Positions 35,801 to 43,437 are shown, counted from the stretch's first letter. The stretch is 64,000 nt of DNA from Catellatospora tritici (GCF_019083965.1 NZ_JAHRCY010000006.1:62001-126000); one strand, 5' to 3'. The notes: generated by a model from the letters alone, not told the origin. Translations and numbers: made by a program.

Positions 35801-37925
35801 GCAGGTCGCGGTCGGACGGTGGAGCAACTCGGCGTACTTCATGCGGCTGTTCGGGGACAGCTCGTTCATCGTGCACTACCTGCGCTGGCTCGGTTACGAC
35901 CTGGGCAACGTGGTCCAGACCGGCTCCAACTTCGGCAACGAGCTCAAGCACGACTCGCCGTACCTGTGCAGTGTCGGCACCGGCACGATGGTCTCCGACG
36001 GGCTGTCGCTGATCAACAGCGACGTGTCGGCCACCTCGTTTCGGCTGTCGCGCACCACGGTCCCGCCGCGCAGCTTCCTCGGCAACAACCTGGCCTACCC
36101 GGCGCAGGCGACCGTGGGCGAGGACTGCCTGTTCGGCACGAAGACGGCGGTGCCGACCACCGGGGGAGTCCGCACCGGGACCGGGCTGCTCGGGTCGCCG
36201 TCCTTCGAGATCCCGCGCGGGGTGGCCCGGGAACCGGGCGACCGGCCGACCGGTGACGAGCTGAAACGGCGGCTGCGCGCCAAGAACCGCTACAACCTGG
36301 TGACGATCGTGCTGTACCTGCTGGTCGGGTTCGGCTACGCGTACGGCGCGTTGCTGCTCACCCTGACCGCGCTGGACCTGCTGTCGGACTGGGGCCTGTC
36401 CGTGCTGCCCCTGGCCGGGGTGGTCGGGCTGGTCTACCACACGGCGTACACGGTGCTGGTCGAGCGCGCGGTGGGGCTGTTCCGGCGGCTGCGGCCGATG
36501 CGGTGCTCCATCTACGACCCGTACTACTGGTGGCACGAGCGGCTGTGGAAGCTCGAAGCGGGCGTGTCGTTCGCGGGCACCCCGTTCCGGGGTCTGATCT
36601 GGCGGGCGCTGGGCGTGCGCGTCGGGCGGCGGCTGTTCGACGACGGCTGCTACATCCCGGAGAAGACCCTGGTCGGCATCGGTGACGACGGCACCCTCAA
36701 CGCCAACAGCGTGATCCAGTGCCACTCGCAGGAGGACGGGGTGTTCCGCTCCGAGCACACCGAACTCGGCTCCGGCTGCACCCTGGGCGTCGGCGCGTTC
36801 GTCCACTATGGCGTACGGATCGGCGACGGCGGCGTGCTCGGGCCGCACTCGTTCCTGATGAAGGGCGAACAGGTGCCGGCCGGGCAGGTGTGGGACGGCA
36901 ACCCGGCCCGCCAGCTGCGGGTGGAGCTGCCGGAGTCGGTGATCGAGGGCGAGGTCGTCGGCGAGGTCGTGCACGAGGTGGTGGGCGAGGTCGTGGGCGA
37001 GCTGGTCGACGTGCCCGAGCCGACGGCACCGCGCAGCGGCTCCCGGGCCGCCGCCCGACTGCTGCTGGCCGAGCTGCGGGCCACCCCGCCCCAACGGCGT
37101 GGGCAGTCGACCGGGCTGGCACTGTCGCTGTTTCGGCTGCAGGAGTGCCACCGCCGCCGGGACGAGCTGGCCCAGTTCCTCAGCACCGACGAGCTGGCCG
37201 AGGCGGCGACCCTGCGCTCCGGCGAGCGGCGCAGCGCGTACGTGGTGACCCGGGCGCTGATCCGCATGATCCTGTCGATCGAGTGGCACGGCGAGGTCGC
37301 CCCGCGCGACTGGGTGCTGGGACGCAGCGGCTTCGGCAAACTCGCGGTGTTCGGGCCGGTCGGCGGGATCGATCTGAGCTTCGCGCAGACGCCGACGCTG
37401 TTGGCGATCGCGGTGTCGGAGTCGTACGACATCGGGGTGGACCTCGGCAGCGCCGAGCGCGGCCCGGACGCGCTGCCCTGGCCGCTGCTGTCGGCCGACG
37501 AGCAGACCCGGCTCGCGCAGACCGACGCCGAGCAGCGCCAGGACCGCTTCCTGCGCATGTGGACGCTGAAGGCCGCGTACGCCCGCTGCGCCGGCACGGC
37601 CGAGCTGGAGCGACTGGACACCCGGCTGGACCCGCTCGACGTGCGGGCGCCGGGCGCGGCCGAGGTCAGGTGCTGGTTCCACCAGGAGCAGTGGCACACC
37701 GACGAGGAGCAGTACTGGCTCACCGTGGCGGTGCGGCCCCGGGCACGGCGCCCCGACCGGCGGGCCGCACGGCCGACGCGGCCCGCGGTGTCCAAGTCGG
37801 TGGGCCGGTCCAACCGCAAGGGCAAGGCGGCCCGGCCCCGGCCGGAGGGCCAAGAAGTGCTGCTGCACATCCTGGCCGACGGCGCGGTCGAGGCGCGCAG
37901 CGTGGAGCCGGTCCGGCGCGACTGA
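32850..37925 (+). CDS. Pls/PosA-type membrane NRPS (cationic homopolymer synthetase) with fused PPTase-like domain
   Basis: 1,691 residues. The adenylation domain (~45-535) has YIIYTSGSTGRPKG (A3), GMTIAFDFSVEEIW (A4), NVYGPTEATV (A5), YRTGDLG (A7) and LPSDKADRKSLP (A10). The carrier domain (~555-625) has Ser588 in LGADSLLM. Six membrane helices (~655-680, 690-720, 890-915, 940-965, 1150-1172, 1183-1207) separate three left-handed-helix domains (~755-870, 980-1130, 1215-1357), as in poly-lysine synthetase. A linker of five 12-base repeats (EVVG/EVVH, 1368-1387) leads to a PPTase-like domain (~1400-1630): VDLG at 1530-1533 and WTLKAAYAR at 1571-1579, with a basic tail. Pls enzymes are usually ~1,300 residues. 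The polymer is inferred from the upstream aminotransferase. Confidence 0.88.
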   Translation: MSSGLVTDDLSELDPGGADGLAVTCPGFSHEPRCRPGERLSDLFQQQCDRLRRYGREDRLAVDAGDVTLTYDQLDVRANRLARHLAARGVRPGDRVALLFDQAVHAYVGMLAVMKINAAYVPLDVSFPADRLAYITADAGVRLVLTLAHLRDRLAEHEAELLCVDDEADAIEALAGYRLADRERGEPVDELAYIIYTSGSTGRPKGVAVEHPSICNFVRVAAECYEVHPDDRMYQGMTIAFDFSVEEIWVPWLVGATLVPKPGGASLLGQDLWDFLDAREVTALCCVPTLLATLDADLPRLRFLLVSGEACPQDLVTRWHRPGRRFLNVYGPTEATVTATWTQVHPDKAITLGLPLPTYAAVILDPDAPRALPPGEFGEIGIAGIGLAVGYVNRDDLTERAFIPDFLELDHNPSGRIYRTGDLGRVNADGEIEYHGRIDTQVKVRGYRIELTEIESVLLQVPGIAAAVVATHEPEPGAVELVGYYSLRADTPELDRKLVYARLRDRLPGYMIPAYLEQLDAIPMLPSDKADRKSLPPPSGDRGLTGPQTTTEPVGPVERGLAELLAETVRVDRLGVDSHFFDELGADSLLMARFCAKVRARADLPPVSMRDIYLNPTVRALAAAAGPAPADLPAGAPVPQPVPARTAHRAATVRYVLTGAAQVLLMIAGAYLGAALLVVGYRYASAATGWVELYLRCAAFTAAAFVVGCALPIALKWLLIGRWKAREVPVWSLGYLRFWLGRTVVRGNPLAAFAGTPLYNVYLRLLGAKIGPGAVIMSTTVPVCTDLLTVGAGAVVRKDVHFSGYRAHAGLIQTGPIAIGAEAIIGEQSVLDIDTRVGDGARLGHASSLHAAQEVPAGQYWQGSPAQRAGGDLATAPPMRIGAVRKTVYCTLKLANLLLLTGPLAWAFLVVLLTRVPVLARMLGAADLTVTRGYYYRDVAIITGIMFVGGALLGLGVVLTVPRLFNLFLKPSRVYRLYGIHHWLQVAVGRWSNSAYFMRLFGDSSFIVHYLRWLGYDLGNVVQTGSNFGNELKHDSPYLCSVGTGTMVSDGLSLINSDVSATSFRLSRTTVPPRSFLGNNLAYPAQATVGEDCLFGTKTAVPTTGGVRTGTGLLGSPSFEIPRGVAREPGDRPTGDELKRRLRAKNRYNLVTIVLYLLVGFGYAYGALLLTLTALDLLSDWGLSVLPLAGVVGLVYHTAYTVLVERAVGLFRRLRPMRCSIYDPYYWWHERLWKLEAGVSFAGTPFRGLIWRALGVRVGRRLFDDGCYIPEKTLVGIGDDGTLNANSVIQCHSQEDGVFRSEHTELGSGCTLGVGAFVHYGVRIGDGGVLGPHSFLMKGEQVPAGQVWDGNPARQLRVELPESVIEGEVVGEVVHEVVGEVVGELVDVPEPTAPRSGSRAAARLLLAELRATPPQRRGQSTGLALSLFRLQECHRRRDELAQFLSTDELAEAATLRSGERRSAYVVTRALIRMILSIEWHGEVAPRDWVLGRSGFGKLAVFGPVGGIDLSFAQTPTLLAIAVSESYDIGVDLGSAERGPDALPWPLLSADEQTRLAQTDAEQRQDRFLRMWTLKAAYARCAGTAELERLDTRLDPLDVRAPGAAEVRCWFHQEQWHTDEEQYWLTVAVRPRARRPDRRAARPTRPAVSKSVGRSNRKGKAARPRPEGQEVLLHILADGAVEARSVEPVRRD

Positions 37926-37952
37926 AACGGGATGGACCGCGTTAACCGCGGA

Positions 37953-37958
37953 TATACT
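37953..37958 (+). promoter_or_regulatory. Leaderless -10 element (TATACT)
   Basis: TATACT ends eight bases before the ATG of the AlaX gene, with no Shine-Dalgarno site. Confidence 0.6.
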
Positions 37959-37966
37959 GCGCGGTC

Positions 37967-38701
37967 ATGGGCGTCACACACCACGGGCGCACCGAGCGCC
38001 TCGACCTGGCCGATCCCACCCTGCGCGAGTGGACCTGCACCGTCGTGCACAGCGACCCCGAGCAGGGGATCGTGCTCGACCGCTCGGCCTTCTACCCGGG
38101 CGGCGGGGGCCAGCCGCCGGACCACGGCGTGCTGCTGTGGCAGGGCGTGCAGACCCGCATCGCGGGCACCCGCAAGGGCGACGACCTGTGGCTGATCCCG
38201 GAAGAGGGCGACCCGCTGCCGCCCGCGGGCACCAGCGTCGTAGGCGCGGTCGAGGACGCCCGCCGCAGCCTGCTGATGCGCACCCACTCGGGCCTGCACG
38301 TGCTGTGCGGGGTGGTGTTCCGCGACTTCGGGGCGCTGGTCACCGGCGGCAACATGGAGCCGGGCGAGGCCCGGATGGACTTCAACCTGCCCGAGGTGCC
38401 GGGCGACTTCAAGGCCCGGCTGGAGGAGCTGGTCAACGCCGAGGTCGGCGCGGACCGGCAGGTGGTGACCCGGGTGCTGGAACGCGCGGAGGCGCTGGCG
38501 CTGCCGGACATCATCCGTACCCAGTCGAACCTGATCCCGGCCGACGAGCAGGAGATCCGCATCGTCGACATCGTGGGGCTGGACGTGCAGGCCGACGGCG
38601 GCACGCACGTGGCGTCGACGTCGCAGATCGGCAAGCTGCAGGTGGTCAAGGTGGAGAGCAAGGGCAAGGCCAACCGGCGGGTACGCGTCCGGCTGGGGTG
38701 A
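37967..38701 (+). CDS. AlaX-type alanyl-tRNA editing hydrolase
   Basis: 244 residues; a stand-alone homologue of the AlaRS editing domain, which hydrolyses Ser-tRNA(Ala) or Gly-tRNA(Ala). The N-terminal AlaRS-like barrel is LDRSAFYPGGGGQPPDHG. Zinc ligands are His107 and His111 in HSGLH, and His214 in DGGTHV. The second metal motif is usually CxxxH; here the Cys position is Asp210. Length fits the AlaX-M group. Start ATG lacks a Shine-Dalgarno site but has TATACT upstream. Confidence 0.88.
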   Translation: MGVTHHGRTERLDLADPTLREWTCTVVHSDPEQGIVLDRSAFYPGGGGQPPDHGVLLWQGVQTRIAGTRKGDDLWLIPEEGDPLPPAGTSVVGAVEDARRSLLMRTHSGLHVLCGVVFRDFGALVTGGNMEPGEARMDFNLPEVPGDFKARLEELVNAEVGADRQVVTRVLERAEALALPDIIRTQSNLIPADEQEIRIVDIVGLDVQADGGTHVASTSQIGKLQVVKVESKGKANRRVRVRLG

Positions 38702-38704
38702 CCG

Positions 38705-39076
38705 CTAGCGCTTGTCCTCGACAGTGGCGCCGTCCAGCGTCTCGCCCTCGAACGTCGCCCCGGCGGGCTTGCTGGGCAGCGCGTTCGGGGGCAGCGTCTG
38801 GCGGCGGTACCGCTTGAACCGGTGCTCGTCCTTGGGCGCCCGGTCGTTGGCGAGCAGCACCGCCAGCCACGGCAGCAGCACCATGCCGACGCCGCACAGC
38901 GGCAGCCACAGCCACAGCCACGGCGCGTGGAAGATGGCCAGCATGCCCGCGAGGATCAGACAGGCGGCACGCAGCAGCATCATCAGGATGTAGCGCCGCT
39001 CCCGGAACCTGAGTTCCTCGTCCTGGCTGGGCGCCGCATCCGTGATCAGCACCGGCTGGTTGTCCTGCCGCTTCAC
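38705..39076 (-). CDS. DUF3099 membrane protein
   Basis: 123 residues with two membrane helices (MMLLRAACLILAGMLAIF and LWLWLPLCGVGMVLLPWLAVLL) after the DUF3099 signature VLITDAAPSQDEELRFRERRYILMM. The start is set at GTG 39076, preceded by GGGAGG at five bases; longer starts to 39124 lack this. The role is unknown. It is a conserved neighbour of sigB in mycobacteria. Confidence 0.8.
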   Translation of the reverse strand: MKRQDNQPVLITDAAPSQDEELRFRERRYILMMLLRAACLILAGMLAIFHAPWLWLWLPLCGVGMVLLPWLAVLLANDRAPKDEHRFKRYRRQTLPPNALPSKPAGATFEGETLDGATVEDKR

Positions 39077-39158
39077 GCGCGCCTCCCTGATCCGAGCATC
39101 CCTCTCCATCCTGCCCCTTCCCATCCGTCCCCGCCGCCCCGGGGCGGGGCACGCCCGG

Positions 39159-40079
39159 TCAGGCGAGCGGGCGGGGCAGGGGCGGGCGGGCGCCGACCAC
39201 GCCGACGGCCTGGGCGCCGAGCAGGCAGGCGGCCTGGAGGCACGGCATCGGGTCGGCGCCGGACATCCAGGCGTGCAGCAGCCCGGCCGCGAACGCGTCG
39301 CCCGCGCCGGTGGCGTCGACCATGGGCGCCGGGTCGGTGGGCAGGTGGACCACGCCGCCCGGTCCGGCCCACAGCGCGCCGTACGGCCCGAGCTTGACCA
39401 CCACCTGCCCGCCGATCGCGTACGACAGCGCCATCGCCTGCTCGGCGGGGGTGCCCGGCCCGGCCAGCGCGGTCGCCTCGTCGGTGTTGGCCAGCAGCAG
39501 GTCCACCCCGCGCACCCAGTCCAGGAACGGGTGCCCGGTCGGCCCGTCGTCGATCAGTTCCGTGGTGACCGCGTGCAGCGGCGCCGCCGAGGCCGCGTCC
39601 ACGCTGGTACGCAGCCCGGCTGCCCGTGCCGCGGCCAGCGCCCGGCGTCCGGCGGGCCGGGACGGCTGGTCCAGCAGCGTGTAGCCGGACAGGTGCAGCA
39701 GCTGCCCGCCGTGCGCGATCGCGGCGTCGACGTCGGCCGGGGCGAGCAGCAGGTTGGCGCCCCGGTCGGTGATGAAGGTGCGCTCGCCCTCGTGGGTCAG
39801 CACCACGATGCTGCCGGTGGACGCCCCGGGGCGGACGCTGACCTGGGTCCGTACCCCCGCCTGGTGCAGTTCGGCCAGTCGGTCGCGCCCGGCCTGGTCG
39901 TCGCCGACGGCGCCGACGAAGGTCACCGGCGCGCCGATCGCGGCCAGCCAGGCGGCGGTGTTGGCGGCCTGGCCGCCCCCGGCCACGTGCACCGTGGCCG
40001 GGGTGTCCGAGCCGGGCGCCAGCGGTGCCCGCAGCACCGCGAGCACGTCGGTGACCAGGTCGCCGACGGTGAGGATCAC
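39159..40079 (-). CDS. psuK: PfkB-family sugar kinase, probable pseudouridine kinase
   Basis: 306 residues of the ribokinase superfamily. VHVAGGGQAANTAAWLAAIG is the N-terminal sugar-binding glycine motif, and MVDATGAGDAFAAGLLHAW contains the catalytic Asp (DATGAGDAF). Its first codons overlap the end of psuG by four bases. PsuK phosphorylates pseudouridine to pseudouridine 5'-phosphate, the substrate of PsuG. The assignment rests on this overlap, since PfkB sequences alone do not fix the substrate. Confidence 0.85.
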   Translation of the reverse strand: MILTVGDLVTDVLAVLRAPLAPGSDTPATVHVAGGGQAANTAAWLAAIGAPVTFVGAVGDDQAGRDRLAELHQAGVRTQVSVRPGASTGSIVVLTHEGERTFITDRGANLLLAPADVDAAIAHGGQLLHLSGYTLLDQPSRPAGRRALAAARAAGLRTSVDAASAAPLHAVTTELIDDGPTGHPFLDWVRGVDLLLANTDEATALAGPGTPAEQAMALSYAIGGQVVVKLGPYGALWAGPGGVVHLPTDPAPMVDATGAGDAFAAGLLHAWMSGADPMPCLQAACLLGAQAVGVVGARPPLPRPLA

Positions 40080-40999
40080 TGCTTGGCCGCCGCGACCGCG
40101 ATCTGGGCGGCCAGGGCCGCGTTGCGCAGGATGATCCGTACGTTGACCGCCAGGCTCTGCCCCCGGGTGGCCGCGTGGAAGTGCGACAGCAGCACCGGCG
40201 TCACCTGCTTGCCGGTGACCCGGTCCCGCTCGACGATGGCCAGGCCCTCGGCCAGCACCCGGTCGTGCAGTTCGCGGTCGAGCTGCTCGTCGGTCGGCAG
40301 CGGGTTGGCCACGATGATCGCGCCGCGGTGCACCCCCTGGTCACGCTGGGCGCGCATGGCCGCCGCGACCTGGTCCGGGGTGTCCAGCCGCCAGTCGACG
40401 CCGAAGCCGCTGTCGCGGATGAAGAAGCCTGGGAACCGGTCGGTGCCGTAGCCCGCCACGCCCACCCCCAGCGTCTCCAGCCGCTCCAGGGTGGCGCCCA
40501 CGTCGAGGATCGACTTGACGCCCGCGCAGACCACCACGATGGGCGTGTCCGACAGCGTGGTCAGGTCGGCCGACTCGTCGAACGTCTGTGCCGCCTCCCG
40601 GTGTACGCCGCCCAGCCCGCCGGTGGCGAACACGCCGATCCCGGCCGCCGCCGCCACGGCGCTGGTGCTGGCCACGGTGGTGGCGCCGTCGACGCCCAGC
40701 GCGGCGGCGATGGCCAGATCACGTACCGAGAGCTTCGCCACGTTCTCGCCGACGGCCAGGCGGGTCAGCGCCTCGTCGTCGATGCCCGCCACGAGGCGGC
40801 CACCGACCATGCCGATGGTGGCGGGCACGGCGCCGTTGTCCCGTACCACCTGTTCGATCTCGCGGGCCACGCGCAGGTTGTCGGGGCGGGGCAGCCCGTG
40901 GGAGACGATCGTGCTCTCCAGCGCGACGACGGGCTGGCCGGTCGCCAGGGCCGCCTTCACCTCCGCGCCGAGTTGGATGCTCAGCTCAGTCACGATCAT
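40076..40999 (-). CDS. psuG: Pseudouridine-5'-phosphate glycosidase
   Basis: 307 residues. It splits pseudouridine 5'-phosphate at its C-C bond into uracil and ribose 5-phosphate. Family landmarks are VALESTIVSHGLPRPDN, VGGRLVAGI, VAKLSVRDLAIAAALGVDGATTVAST, the catalytic Lys in VVVCAGVKSILDVGATLE, and IIVANPLP. Full length. It lies upstream of the kinase in a two-gene operon that degrades pseudouridine from RNA turnover. ATG 40999 begins MIVTELSIQLG; the frame open to 41143 is unlikely to be coding. Confidence 0.93.
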   Translation of the reverse strand: MIVTELSIQLGAEVKAALATGQPVVALESTIVSHGLPRPDNLRVAREIEQVVRDNGAVPATIGMVGGRLVAGIDDEALTRLAVGENVAKLSVRDLAIAAALGVDGATTVASTSAVAAAAGIGVFATGGLGGVHREAAQTFDESADLTTLSDTPIVVVCAGVKSILDVGATLERLETLGVGVAGYGTDRFPGFFIRDSGFGVDWRLDTPDQVAAAMRAQRDQGVHRGAIIVANPLPTDEQLDRELHDRVLAEGLAIVERDRVTGKQVTPVLLSHFHAATRGQSLAVNVRIILRNAALAAQIAVAAAKQ

Positions 41000-41090
41000 G
41001 ACGCTACCCGATGGGCCCGCTGCGGCCCGGCCACGGCCCGGCGGTGATATCAGACTGGGACTCGCGCCGCTCACCTGAGACAATGTTCGG

Positions 41091-41336
41091 GTGACCACAC
41101 CTGTGACTACTCCCAGCACCACCCTTGATGAGCGCGTCGCCACCGACTACCGGCTGGACGAGGGCGACCACGAGCGCATGTCCCACTACGCGCCGAAGGA
41201 CAAACTCCTCGAGGCGATGGTCGAGGGAACCCCGGTCCGGGCCCTGTGCGGCAAGGTCTGGGTCCCCACCCGCGACCCCAATCGCTTCCCCGTCTGTCCC
41301 GAGTGCCGAGAGATCTACGAGTCGCTGTCCGCGTGA
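41091..41336 (+). CDS. DUF3039 small zinc-binding-like protein
   Basis: 81 residues matching the conserved actinobacterial DUF3039: HERMSHYAPKDKLLEAMVEGTPVRALCGKVWVP and VCPECREIYE. Three cysteines plus a histidine could bind zinc. The role is unknown. In mycobacteria a homologue lies between sigA and sigB, as here. GTG start without Shine-Dalgarno; GACAAT ends six bases before it, so a leaderless mRNA is probable. Confidence 0.85.
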   Translation: MTTPVTTPSTTLDERVATDYRLDEGDHERMSHYAPKDKLLEAMVEGTPVRALCGKVWVPTRDPNRFPVCPECREIYESLSA

Positions 41337-41402
41337 CGCACTGGTGAGGCCGTGCCGGCGTCCCAGCCGGCACGCACGGGGGTCCACCGATCGGGAGCAC
41401 CC

Positions 41403-42338
41403 ATGCCACCTGAAGCGGACGTGACCGCGAACGTGGTCGTCGTGGGCAGCGCGAACATGGATCTCGTGGTGAGCGCGGCCACGCTGCCGCGCCCCGGCGA
41501 GACGGTGCTCGGCGACGACTTCCTCACCGTTCCCGGCGGCAAGGGCGCCAATCAAGCGGTGGCGGCCGCCCGCGCCGGTGCGCGATGTCACTTCCTGGGC
41601 GCCGTGGGCCGGGACGCGTTCGGCGACGAGCTGCGCGGCAGTCTCGCCGCCGCCGGAGTCGACCTGGACGGCCTGCGCCGGGTGGACCGGCCGTCGGGCG
41701 TGGCCCTGATCGCCGTCGACGCCGCCGCGGAGAACCTGATCGTCGTCGCCCCGGGCGCCAACACACAGCTGGTCGAGCTGGACGCGGCCGATCTGGAACT
41801 CATCGCCGGTTCGGACGTCGTGGTGTGCCAGCTGGAGATCCCGCCGCAGGCGGTGGCCCAGGCGCTGCGCGCGGGCCGCGCCGCCGGCACCCTGACCATC
41901 CTCAACGCCGCCCCGGCGCCCCCGTCGGCCGACGGGCTGCTCGACGCCGTGGACGTGCTGGTCGTCAACCGGGGCGAGGCGGCGGCGCTGGCCGGTGCCG
42001 ACGGCACCCCCGACGAACTGCTGAAACTGCTGCTCGCGGCGGTGCCGCGGGTGGTGCTCACGCTGGGTGCGACCGGTGCGGCCTACGCCGACCGCGACGG
42101 GGTACGGCTGGAGGTGCCCGCACCGCAGGTCGAGGCCGTCGACACCACCGCCGCCGGCGACGCGTTCACCGGGGCGCTGGCCGTCGCCCTGGGCCAGGGC
42201 CGCCCGATGCTGGACGCGCTGCGCTGGGCCTGCGCCGCCGGTGCCTGCTGCGCCCGCAACCGCGGCGCCTCCACCTCGCTGCCCACCGCCGCCGACATCG
42301 ACACCCTCTACACCTCGTGGTACGGCGCAGCCCCCTGA
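41403..42338 (+). CDS. rbsK: Ribokinase
   Basis: 311 residues. The ribokinase signatures are NMDLVVSAATLPRPGETVLG, VPGGKGANQAVAAARAGA, EIPPQAV and DTTAAGDAFTGALAVAL, with catalytic Asp in the last. It phosphorylates ribose to ribose 5-phosphate. GGGAGC precedes ATG 41403. Sitting beside psuG-psuK, it fits a local ribose/pseudouridine salvage function, though the two units are on opposite strands. Confidence 0.88.
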   Translation: MPPEADVTANVVVVGSANMDLVVSAATLPRPGETVLGDDFLTVPGGKGANQAVAAARAGARCHFLGAVGRDAFGDELRGSLAAAGVDLDGLRRVDRPSGVALIAVDAAAENLIVVAPGANTQLVELDAADLELIAGSDVVVCQLEIPPQAVAQALRAGRAAGTLTILNAAPAPPSADGLLDAVDVLVVNRGEAAALAGADGTPDELLKLLLAAVPRVVLTLGATGAAYADRDGVRLEVPAPQVEAVDTTAAGDAFTGALAVALGQGRPMLDALRWACAAGACCARNRGASTSLPTAADIDTLYTSWYGAAP

Positions 42339-42359
42339 GCGGGCCCCTTGATCAGCCAA

Positions 42360-42415
42360 GTTGCCTGGCACTCGGGCGTATCCAGCCCTCCCGAGTGCCC
42401 GATTGCCCGGCAACT
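42360..42415. terminator. Hairpin downstream of rbsK
   Basis: A ten-pair stem (GGCACTCGGG with CCCGAGTGCC) plus an outer six-pair stem (GTTGCC with GGCAAC) separated by an asymmetric internal loop. Probable terminator. Confidence 0.6.
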
Positions 42416-42465
42416 CGAACGATCTATGCCGAGGTGGGCGGTGCCGGGTGCAGTAACCTGCGGCG

Positions 42466-43206
42466 GTGGACAGTACGTCGACGCTCCTGCTGATCGGTGA
42501 CCTCACCGGGGTGGCGGTCTTCGCCGCCTCGGGCGGCTCGGCGGCGGTGGGCAAGCGGCTGGACATCTTCGGCGTGGTCTTCGTCGGTTTCGTGGCCGCG
42601 CTCGGCGGCGGGATCCTGCGCGACCTGGTGATCAACCAGGTGCCACCGCTGGTGTTCGCGAACTGGCGCTATCCGGCCACCGCCATCGCCGCCTCGCTGG
42701 CGGTGTTCTGGCTGCACCCGCACCTGGAACGGCTGCGCCGCACCGTGTACGGCCTGGACGCGGCGGGCCTGGGGCTGTTCACCGTCACCAGCACGCTCAA
42801 GGCGCTCGACGCCGGGGTGCCCGCGTTCGGGGCGTGCCTGCTGGGCATGCTGACCGGCATCGGCGGCGGCCTGGTGCGCGACCTGCTGCTGGGGGAGATC
42901 CCGGTGGTGCTGCGCCGCGAGATCTACGCGGTGGCGTCGCTGCTCGGCGCGATCATGGTGGCGGTGCTGGCGGGGTCCGGGCTGGGCAACGCGCTCACGT
43001 ACACGGCGGCGGTGCTGCTGGTCTTCGTGGTGCGGATCACGGCCCTGTACCGGCGCTGGTCGGCGCCGCGCCCGCGCGTGTCCACCGGAGCGTCACCGGG
43101 CACCGCCCAAACGGCTCCGGGCAGCCTCGGTGCGGGTCCGGGCGTGGCGGGGATGACACCGGATGCGTCGGGGACGACACCGGGCAGCAGCACCGAGCTG
43201 TCATGA
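42466..43206 (+). CDS. UPF0126/TRIC-type cation channel family protein
   Basis: 246 residues with six to seven membrane helices. Two copies of the UPF0126 repeat carry the motifs ALGGGILRDLVIN and GIGGGLVRDLLLGEIP; GGGxxRD is diagnostic and structurally related to animal TRIC potassium channels. The C-terminal ~45 residues are a low-complexity Gly/Ser/Thr tail. The function in bacteria is uncertain; homologues include glycine transporters and cation channels. TAACCT ends six bases before the GTG, so the transcript is probably leaderless. Confidence 0.88.
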   Translation: MDSTSTLLLIGDLTGVAVFAASGGSAAVGKRLDIFGVVFVGFVAALGGGILRDLVINQVPPLVFANWRYPATAIAASLAVFWLHPHLERLRRTVYGLDAAGLGLFTVTSTLKALDAGVPAFGACLLGMLTGIGGGLVRDLLLGEIPVVLRREIYAVASLLGAIMVAVLAGSGLGNALTYTAAVLLVFVVRITALYRRWSAPRPRVSTGASPGTAQTAPGSLGAGPGVAGMTPDASGTTPGSSTELS

Positions 43207-43214
43207 AGAGCCGA

Positions 43215-43437
43215 TAGACTCCAGGCGCAGCCCTCGTGGCGCTGCCGCCGTCCCACCCGGACGGAGGGCCGCGCATCGGCACGTGGCCTGTCCCGGCGCC
43301 GCCTCGGCGGACAGCTTCGGGACTGCCCGGGTGCCGCCCGGGGGCGCAACCATGGTCAGTCTGCCGGCGCGCCGAGTGCGGGGCGTCGCGGCGAGCCGTG
43401 TTCGACTTCCGATGCCGAGCCCCCAGGAGGCCGTCGC
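43215..43437 (+). promoter_or_regulatory. -10 promoter element and long leader of the helicase gene
   Basis: CCGATAGACT places a TAGACT -10 at 43215-43220; the helicase start is 43438, so the leader would be about 210 bases. It is GC-rich and contains several self-complementary stretches. The same GATAGACT block precedes dxs. No known riboswitch was recognised. Confidence 0.5.

Noticed and set aside
31326..37868. 2,180-residue open frame on the minus strand opposite the NRPS
   Set aside because: High-GC shadow of the aminotransferase and synthetase genes; composition is Arg/His/Gln-rich with no recognised domain.
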